NCBI GenBank assembly: GCA_002914845.1
Contig: JXTC01000039.1
Span: forward strand, 1,034,935 to 1,098,934
Source of the DNA: Trema orientale
Taxonomy: Eukaryota > Streptophyta > Magnoliopsida > Rosales > Cannabaceae
DNA: 64,000 bases
Direction: 5' to 3'
A program made the position numbers and the translations under genes. Position 1 is the first letter of the stretch. Each line of letters opens with the position of its first letter. Below the pieces are notes generated by a model that did no database searches, had not been told where the DNA came from, and saw nothing but the letters and a program-made list of their open reading frames with translations. Positions 55,504 to 64,000 of this stretch are shown in pieces.

Positions 55504-58500
55504 ATGGGGCATTTGAATCCACAGGTTTCGAGTAATTCATTCAGTGAGGAATTGAGGGAATCTCAGTTTAAGCATTCGAGGACAGCTATAGCATGTATGA
55601 TCAATTCCGAAATAGGTGCAGTTCTGGCTGTGATGAGGAGAAACGTACGGTGGGGGGTTCGCTATGTGGGAGATGATGATCAGCTTGAGCACTCTCTCAT
55701 CCATTCCTTGAAAGAGTTACGGAAGCAAATTTTTTCATGGCAGCTAGACTGGCACAACATTGACCCAGCTGTGTATCTTCAGCCTTTTTTGGATGTGATT
55801 CAATCTGATGAAACTGGTGCCCCTATTACTGGGGTTGCTTTATCATCTGTATACAAGATATTGACTCTGGACATACTTGATCTTAACACATTGAATGTGG
55901 GAGATGCCATGCATCTGATTGTTGACGCTGTGACGAGCTGCCGGTTTGAGGTAACCGATCCTGCCTCGGAGGAAGTAGTATTGATGAAGATACTTCAGGT
56001 TCTTCTAGCATGCACTAAAAGCAAGGCGTCAGTTAAGTTGAGTAACCAGCATGTCTGTAATATAGTCAATACATGCTTCCGTGTTGTACATCAAGCTAGC
56101 TCTAAAGGTGAACTCTTGCAGCGAATAGCACGTCATACCATGCACGAGTTGGTAAGGTGTATTTTTTCTCACCTTCCTGATATTGGCAATGTTGAGGATG
56201 CCCTGTCTAATGGAAGCAGTTCTTTTGTCAGTAAACAGGTAATAATTGTTGGCAGTTTTCTTTTCTTTGATTAAATATATTATGAAGCATGATGATACCA
56301 GGCCCGTGATGAATGATAATTTGTGTTTGAAATGCAGATATCCATCATCCTCTGCCCCATTTCTTTTAAAAGGAAAATAAAAAAGTGAAAAATAATAGAT
56401 GTTTAGCTTCTTCAGGGACTTAAATAATAGAGGATGGGAATTAAAAGCATATGTGAATGACGCAATAAAGAAACTGGAACTTTACACTATTTTGGGCTTG
56501 TTGAGTTCATATCTCTGTTGCAATAAAGGGACAAAAAGAAGAGAGAGAGAAATTTTGCTTAGAGCTCTCTAGGGGAAGTTTATGCATTTATGTTTGTAAT
56601 AATTCATTATTAACGAGTTATGAGTTGTTGCAAGTGAGGTTTGAGAATCGAGGACTTAAATTAAATGCTAACACGTCCAAAGGTATTTGTCAATTTATTG
56701 GGCGATTCTTTGGTGCAGGTTAATGAACCAGACAATGATTGCAAGCTTGGAAGTAAACAGACAAAACATGGCACTGGTGGAGGTGAACATGATGGTCAAC
56801 CTACAGAAAATGCTTCAAGTTCTCCCAAAGGTACAATTTCCAGTGGGACAAGTGAGAACAAGATTGATGTTAGTAATGGAATAGAGGCTGTGCAGAGTGG
56901 TGAGGAAGTTATGATGGAACCTTTTGGTGTCCCATGTATGGTGGAGATTTTTCACTTCCTGTGCTCTCTGCTCAATATAATTGAGCATGTTGAATTTGGT
57001 CCTCGGTCAAACCCTATAGCATATGATGAAGATGTTCCCTTGTTTGCATTGGGATTGATTAATTCAGCCATTGAATTGGCTGGCCCTTCAATTCATAAAC
57101 ACCCCAAGTTGTTGTCAATAATTCAGGATGAATTGTTTCATAATCTCATGCAGTTTGGTTTGTCGATGAGCCCATTGATTCTCTCAACAGTATGTAGCAT
57201 TGTGCTTAATCTCTATCATCATTTGCGTAGTGAGCTCAAAGTTCAGCTTGAAGCTTTCTTTTCATGCGTTATTTTGAGGCTTGCTCAAAGCAAGCATGGT
57301 TCTTCATATCAACAGCAAGAGGTTGCTCTGGAGGCTTTGGTTGACTTCTGCAGGCAGCCAACTTTCATGGCTGAGATGTATGCCAATTATGATTGTGATA
57401 TAACCTGTGGTAACATTTTTGAAGATTTTGCTAACCTATTGTCCAAAAGTGCATTTCCTGTGAATGGACCTCTGTCTGCAATGCAGATTCTTGCCCTGGA
57501 TGGTCTGATATCTATGATTAATGGTATGGCTGAGAGGGTTGGCAGTGAGTTGCCTGCTTCAGAAGAGGTTTCAGTAGATCTTGAGGATTTTAAATCATTC
57601 TGGATGATGAAATGTGAAAACTATAATATCCCAAATTATTGGGTTCCATTTGTGCGGAAAATAAAGTACATTAAAAAGAAACTGACAATTGGAGCAGATC
57701 ACTTTAATAGGGATCCGAAAAAAGGATTTGAGTTTCTTCAAGGAATGCATCTCTTGCCTGATGAACTGGATCCCCAGAGTGTGGCATTCTTTTTCAGGTA
57801 CACACCAGGTTTGGATAAGAATCTTGTCGGGGATTATCTGGGTAATCATGACAAGTTCTGTGTTCAGGTGCTTCATGAGTTCGCTTCATCTTTTGATTTC
57901 AGTGGCATGAATTTAGATACAGCATTGCGACTTTTTCTGGGAACCTTCAGATTGCCTGGAGAATCACAGAAAATTCAGAGAGTTCTTGAGGCCTTTGCAG
58001 AAAGATACTATGAGCAGTCACCACATATATTTTTCAACAAAGATGCAGCTCTTTTGTTATCATATTCGCTCATAATGCTCAACACAGATCAGCACAATGT
58101 ACAAGTTAAGAAGAAAATGACTGAAGAAGACTTCATCCGCAACAATCGGCGAATCAACGGGGGAAATGATCTGCCTCGCGAGTTCCTGTCTGAGCTTTAT
58201 CACTCAATCTGTGAGAATGAAATCCAAATGGTGCCAATGCAGAGTGCTGGGTTTCCAGTGATGACATCTAGCCGCTGGATTAATGTTATGCACAAATCCA
58301 AGAACACCCCTCCTTTCATTATCTGTGACTCAGGGGTGCTCCTTGACTATGATATGTTTCGTATCTTGTCAGGCCCCACAACTGCTGCTATTTCCGTAGT
58401 CTTTGAACAGGTAGAGCAGGCAGATGTATTACAGACATGTATTGATGGATTCCTGGCTGTTGCAAAAATTTCAGCTTGCTATCGATTTGGGGATGTATTG

Positions 58501-60354
58501 GATGATCTAGTTGTGTCTCTTTGTAAATTTACAACTCTTTTAAGTCCAATATCAGTTGAGGAAGCAATTGAAACCTTTGGAGATGACACCAGAGCCAAGA
58601 TGGCAACCACAACAGTTTTCACAATAGCAAACAGGTATGGTGATTATATCCATTCTGGCTGGAAAAACATATTAGATTGTGTCCTACGTTTGCACAAGCT
58701 TGGCTTTTTACCTCCTCGCCTGACAAGTGATGCTGTGGACGAGGACACCTCTTCTGATGTGGAGCAGGGGAAGCCTGCTGCAAATTCCTTTTCAACAACG
58801 CAAACACCGCCTCTGGTCACTCAGCGGAAGTCCTCTGGTTTAATGGGTAGGTTCAGTCAGCTATTATCTTTTGATATGGAGGAGCCAAAGTTGGAACCAA
58901 CCGAGGAGCAAATTGCATCTCAGCGGCGAACTCGTGAGACTATACAGAACTGTCACATTGATAGCATTTTTACAGAGAGTAAATTTCTCCAAGCTGAGTC
59001 TTTATCACAGCTTGTGACAGCTCTCATCTTGGCAGCAGGCCGACTTCGTAAGGGAACTAGCACTATGGAGGATGAAGACACAGCTGTATTTTGCCTTGAG
59101 TTGCTAATTGCAATCACCTTAAATAACCGTGATAGGATAATGCTTATTTGGCAAGGTGTTTATGAGCACATAGCAGATATTGTTCAGTCAACTGTAATGC
59201 CTTGTCCTCTAGTGGAAAAGGCTGTATTTGGGCTTCTCAAAATTTGCCAAAGACTGCTTCCCTACAAGGAAAACCTGACTGATGAGCTCCTCAAGTCACT
59301 TCAACTGATTTTAAAACTTGATGCCCGGGTTGCTGATGCATATTGCGAACACATAACACAGGAAGTATTACGCCTTGTAAAAGCAAATGCGGCTCATATC
59401 AGATCCCACATGGGTTGGCGTACAATCATCTCCCTCCTATCTATTACAGCTCGACATCCAGAAGCATCTGAAGTGGGGTTTGAGGCTCTAGCAACTATTA
59501 TGTCTGATGGTGCTCACCTGCTGCCATCTAATTATGTGCTTTGTGTTGATGCCGCAAGGCAGTTTGCTGAGTCTCGGGTTGGGGAGGTTGATCGCTCAGT
59601 CTCTGCCCTTGATTTGATGGCAGGTTCTGTAGTTTGTCTTCTAAGATGGTCTTCTGAGACCAAGCACACTGTAGGAGAAGAGGCTGCAATGAAAGTGTAT
59701 CAAGACATTGGCGAAATGTGGCTGAGGTTGGTGCAAGGATTGAGGAAACTCTGTTTGGACCAGAGAGAGGAAGTGAGAAACCATGCGATTTTAGTGCTAC
59801 AGAGGTCTTTAGCCGGAGTTGATGGAATTGATATTCCAAATACTCTGTGGTTGCTGTGTTTTGACGGGGTGATCTTCACAGTGCTTGACGATTTATTAGA
59901 AATTGCATTGGGCAAATCCCCAAAGGAGTACCGAAACATGGAGGGTTCACTTGTTCTGGCAATGAAACTCATGTCAAAAGTGTTCCTACAGTTACTACTG
60001 GATCTCTGTAAGTTACCATCCTTCTGCAAATTATGGCTCGGAGTTCTTAATCGCATGGAAAGGTACATCAAGGCAAAACTCAGAGGAAAGCGCAGTGACA
60101 AGATTGATGAATTAGTGCCCGAGCTACTAAAGAACACCCTGCTTGTGATGAAGACGACAGGAATCCTCATGCCAAGCGATACCATTGGTGCTGATAGTTT
60201 CTGGCAATTGACATGGTTGCATGTGAAAAATATATCCCCATCGTTGCAGTCAGAAGTGTTCTCGAGCCTTGAGTTGGAGCAGCTACAGACGAAGCACGTC
60301 AAACCAGAGGGAATCACTGCACCAGAGGGGACTGTTCTTGTTCAGTCAGAGTGA
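55504..60354 (+). CDS. GNL1: ARF guanine-nucleotide exchange factor GNOM-LIKE1
   Basis: Two coding exons, 55504-56238 and 56719-60354 (245 + 1211 codons; 1456 residues), the one-intron layout of GNOM/GNL1 genes. Order: N-terminal DCB region (IACMINSEIGAVLAVMRRNV, residues about 30-50); acidic linker; HUS region with the N-Y-D-C-D motif at residue 468; Sec7 domain about 560-755 (ADHFNRDPKKG) with catalytic Glu660 in RLPGESQKIQ; then HDS repeats to a C-terminus ending FWQLTWLHVKNISPSLQSEV. Throughout (for example ESRVGEVDRSVSALDLM) it follows GNL1 rather than GNOM. In Arabidopsis GNL1 activates ARF1 at the Golgi for COPI recruitment and ER-Golgi traffic. Met698 (YSLIMLNTDQHN) is the position that sets brefeldin A response; Arabidopsis GNL1 has Leu and is resistant. 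The frame starting at 55441 is not used, because the leader intron covers it. Confidence 0.96.
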
Positions 60355-62900
60355 GACCACAGCCTGAAAATTCACTGTTTATATGGAACTTTGAGGATTT
60401 AGTGTTCTAGACTATGCCCCAATTTTTATACATCATGAATCAATGCGAAATCACCATAGAAGATTTTCAGAGAAGCAAATTGGACCAGAGGGAAGTCAAT
60501 ACCAGAACCTAGTGTTTGAGTTTGGTTCTGGGCCGATAATGTCTCTTTACCGAAGCCGTGATTATGTAGGAAAAATGCTTGTGAGAAGTAGCTCGTTTGT
60601 TATACCAGGGGATCTACATCTATATAGATGTAACCCCTCCATAAATTTTGTACTTTCTTCTTTAGTCTCTGTTAAATTGTTACCAATTTTCTTTGTATAC
60701 ACTGGTATACTCTATAATAATACAGTGCTTTAAGTTCAGCTGGGATTGTCGTTTTTTTTTTCCCCCCTCTCAGAACTTTGTCTCAGAATTTGTTGAACGA
60801 CGAAATTTCTTGTCATTTAACAAAGTTTTGCCTGTCACATAATTGTTATTATTGTTTTTTAGAGCAGACATTCGAACTTTAAGGCAATTACTGGAATAGT
60901 GGTGTGGTTATCAAATATCAGTGAGGTACAAATGCAATAAGGCTAAAAGCGTGTGATCCTCATTTGTCATGCATTTCTAGTCCTATTTTTCTTTTGGGCA
61001 CGTCTGTATTAGGGGTGACTCTATGTGAGGCTCTTAATTTTGAACCGTATGATTAAGATAAAATATGAGTTTATAAAAAATGTGATTCACCGTACAAAAA
61101 CTCAAAAGAAAAAATATTTTATCTTTTTTCTGGTCTTTGTCTCGATGACTGAATAATTTGTAAAGAAAAAAATCAGTCATGGAAATAGATATGTAATGGT
61201 ATTAGTTCTCGTGGAATAAAAGTCCAAAATCTTTTAAACAAGTAGATAAATGAAAGACATCATAAACACCATTGATCCTCGTTAAAAGAAAGACTTGGAA
61301 CTCTTATTTTGAACCCATTTTCAAATAAGTAGAGACCTATGGTGAAAAAGTGAGAAAAGTAAAAGCCATGAATCCAAAATTTTACAACTTCTCTCTAGCT
61401 TCTATGTCATAGACCAAGGCAAAAATAGAATTGGATCTAATTTCTCAGTAATTTCTCATTTCTAAACAAGCATCAAAGTATGAATAACTATTAAAAAACT
61501 TTACTTATTACTCATTATAGTTACTGGGCAGCGATAAATCATACTAGAAAAAAAGAGTCACTCCAGTCATTTTGTTTATTTCATTTTTTAATTTAAACTA
61601 CTATTAAGTAGAATTATCTTATTTTATTTTTTCAGAAAAGTTGGTTAGCTTATTCTCTGTTTTTCGATTGCCTATGTCATGCATTAATTTAAAAATGGCT
61701 ATCACTTCCTATCTCTTCACCAATTATTATTTTGCCTAAATATATGTATTTTCCTTGTAACTTTGGCCAAAATTTCCAACTGGGTACTTTGATTTTTCTC
61801 GAATAATACTTGAGGGTTGTGTCTTAGCTAGCCCTCTTTTTGTCAAAGAAGAAAACCATACCCTTAGTCTGGTATTCGACCCGAAAACCGAAAAGCTCTA
61901 CAAAGCAGAGACAATTTGGGTACTTGCTACACTGAAAACAAGTTGTTATCGATCTCGTCTGATTGAAGCAAAGGTATTTCGGTGAAGAACTTGCCAAGAA
62001 TGGAGCTAAACTTGGCGGATTTGGTGCCCAATTTAGATTGAAGCTCTAAGCATTTGAACCCATTCAGGACCTTGATGGATCTGATACCATATATGGATCT
62101 AGGTGACCTGTTTGTCATATAAAGAGAAGGAGAAGAGCTGCCTTTCGTTTTTTATTCTTTTTTTTGAATCTAAGGTCAGGGGAAAACAATTTGCCAAATT
62201 TTGTGTTTGTGGGACCTATGGTGAAATAAACTAGGGTCAATCATGTGTGACAAATTCACATTAGGCAAACTTATCTATACCATTGATTTTAAATCGAATG
62301 AATGTGATTGAATGGCCTTACATAGGACTATATTTGGATAGCTCTACTATAGACACACCCCTAAAAATATTTCAATCAAACATATATGAATTTATTGTTT
62401 TATTTTCAAATACAATACTAAACATAAATTCTGAATTTTTTGAACTTATAAGTTATAGTCAATAAGAAAATATTCAATCAACCGTATTTTCAGAAACAAG
62501 TTTTCCTTCTCAATTTTCAGATTCTCATCTTAAATATACTTTGTTGAAATTATCTGTTTTCAAATCACGAATCAAATGAGCCAAAAAACGACAAAAGAAA
62601 ATGACCATAGGATAGATAGTTATAAGTTTAACTTGATGATAACTACACCACCACCACCTCTAATGTTAAGGTATTAAATTTAAATCACCACCCCAATTCT
62701 AAAAAAAAAAAAAAAAAAAAGCGACAAAATGAGTAATTTGTGGTGAATTCTTAAATATTTTGCTTCGTCTTGTACAATTATTCAGTGTAAATTACGATGG
62801 ACATTAGATATTCCAACATATCCACTTTTCAAGGAAAAACTTTGGATCAAATTTGGGTGCACATAAAAATCGTCCATGTCAAGTCACCAGCTTTACAGCT
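60355..62900. other. GNL1 3' UTR and intergenic sequence
   Basis: The 3' UTR runs to about 60735, where AATAATACAG sits near a likely poly-A site. Beyond it there is no gene. A 63-codon minus-strand frame (61927-62118; MTNRSPRSIYGIRSIKVLNG) has protein-like composition but no recognised domain. A dispersed-repeat copy lies at 62330-62585 and an A run near 62701. Confidence 0.5.
62330..62585. repeat. Dispersed repeat, copy 2
   Basis: Same family and orientation as 52620-52885. It begins near TATTTGGATAGCTC and ends near CAAATCACGAATCAAATGAG. The two copies flank the GNL1 gene at a distance of about 9.7 kb. Confidence 0.6.
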
Positions 62901-63160
62901 GTCACTAAATAACTGGCGAGTCCCATCACGATCGTATCACAGCGGGTGAGTTTAGCATCCTTATATTCCTCTTCTCCTCGTTGCCCACTCGATCCATTTT
63001 CTGCGTCAATACACACGCGAATTATTGTCGTTTCAACAGTTCGTAGAGATACCGCCTGCCACCATCTAGGAGAAGCCACCACAACCCAACCTCTCTCTTT
63101 CTTCGTCTCCGGCGATCCCTGTAATTTCCGGCTACCTCTCCGACCGTCCGATCTCCTGAG

Positions 63161-63300
63161 GTTCGTAACTCCCCTCTTGATCGATTTGGGATCGTTCTAA
63201 TCTGTTCCCCAATTTTGTACTTTGATCGTATCGAATATGGATCGGATTAGGGTTTTGCATGATTTTGATGTTGAATGATATTTGCTTTCGATGATCAGGG
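63161..63300 (+). other. 5' UTR intron of the VTI-type SNARE gene (inferred)
   Basis: Donor TCCTGAG followed by GTTCGT (63161) and acceptor GATGATCAG (ending 63300). An AG dinucleotide repeat (about 63320-63339) lies in the second leader exon just before the start codon. Confidence 0.5.
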
Positions 63301-63352
63301 GCCAAGGCAAGGCAAGCAAGAGAGAGAGAGAGAGAGAGAAGAATAAGGGAAG

Positions 63353-63895
63353 ATGAGCGAAGTCTTCGAAGGTTACGAGCGCCAATACTGCGAGCTCTCG
63401 GCCAATCTTTCCAAAAAGTGTACGGCAGCTGGTGCTCTTGATGGAGGTGACTCTCTCTTTTTCCCTTGTTATTAATTTTGCTTTCAATTATCATATGATC
63501 ACATTCGAAGATTTTTATAATTGAGTGAATTGCTTGAGTAATTTATTTTATATTTCGAATTTCGATCGAAAGAAACAAAATTTGAATTTATTTGAATTTA
63601 GAGACAAGAGTTTTTGTAATTTCTTGTTCTTATGAAATATTGGAAAATGGGAAAGAGACGCTTTGCACTCTTACAGAGCTTGTTTTATACTGGGTAGAAT
63701 TTTCAGTCTTTTGTTGGGTATGGGGACTGAATGAACATACTTATGTCACATCTTGCTACTCTTAGATTCATGCTGTGGAGTGGAAAAATTCATTGTAGAT
63801 ATGGGTATTTAGACCTCTTACTTTACATCTTTGCAGAGCGAAAAAAGCAGAAAATTTCAGAAGTAAAGAATGGAATTGATGAAGCGGAATCATTG
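63353..63895 (+). CDS. VTI11/VTI13-type v-SNARE, 5' part only
   Basis: Two exons are in the window, 63353-63446 and 63837-63895, joined in phase 1 (GATGGAG donor, TTTGCAG acceptor). Together they read MSEVFEGYERQYCELSANLS, then KKCTAAGALDGERKKQKISE, then VKNGIDEAESL. This is the N-terminus of the plant VTI1 family (Qb-SNAREs of the trans-Golgi network, pre-vacuolar and vacuolar membranes). The ALDGE-KKQK stretch is nearer VTI11/VTI13 than VTI12. The family is about 220 residues, so roughly three quarters, including the SNARE motif and membrane anchor, lies beyond the right edge. Confidence 0.9.
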
Positions 63896-64000
63896 GTACT
63901 GAATTGAGTTGTTGTTTTGATTGGTTTCCTTTAATTGTTTTCCCCCTATTTTTTCCTTTGTTTTTGTGATTGTTTGTTCTTTTACATCCTTGGTTAGATT

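Noticed and set aside
57595-60317. Several minus-strand frames over GNL1, including a 205-codon one
   Set aside because: They are mirror frames of a long, well-conserved Sec7-family gene; no recognisable protein content.
61927-62118. 63-codon minus-strand ORF as a gene
   Set aside because: Protein-like composition, but short, isolated and unrecognised; not supported beyond mention in the intergenic entry.

Overview
The window is nuclear DNA of a eudicot plant. The evidence is AT-rich intergenic sequence, GT-AG introns of plant size, plant-only gene families (SnRK1 alpha kinase, GNOM-LIKE1, an ERN-type AP2/ERF factor, a HYP1/OSCA channel) and plant-type transposons. The ERN1-like factor fits a rosid such as a legume or a Rosales species, but I cannot name the species. 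The assembly is draft quality, with a 25-base N run at 36816-36840 and a single N at 46237.

Layout. 0.85-1.8 kb: intronless multi-pass membrane protein on the minus strand. 3.2-5.3 kb: TMEM230-like protein, plus strand. 7.2-11.1 kb and 21.2-25.8 kb: two tandem ten-exon SnRK1 alpha-subunit genes, both open throughout. Between them lies a decayed hAT transposon (13.3-about 18 kb) with an LTR fossil inside it. 26.9-28.2 kb: intronless ERN1-like AP2/ERF factor, minus strand. 31.76-36.94 kb: a young, non-autonomous Tat-type Ty3/Gypsy fossil with a 5-bp target duplication and an antisense ORF region. 38.4-40.8 kb: an older gag-bearing LTR fossil with a MITE inside it. 41.1-47.8 kb: ten-exon HYP1-type CSC1/OSCA channel, minus strand. 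48-54 kb: gene-free sequence with hairpin elements, decayed tandem repeats and SINEs. 54.4-60.7 kb: GNOM-LIKE1 ARF-GEF, plus strand. 63.0 kb to the right edge: start of a VTI11/VTI13-type v-SNARE, cut by the window end.

The genes are an ordinary plant mixture, not one pathway. GNL1 and the VTI SNARE both act in endomembrane traffic, and the SnRK1 pair is a true local duplication. The most interesting points are: the divergence of the SnRK1 pair; independent structural change at the exon 5/intron 5 donor of both copies (a MULE-type MITE in one, a tandem duplication of the splice junction in the other); a Met at the brefeldin-A-determining Sec7 position of GNL1, where Arabidopsis GNL1 has Leu; and an internal copy of the LTR/primer-site junction in the Tat-type fossil. 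I saw no wholly new biological system. All family names are from memory of the protein families, without database searches.
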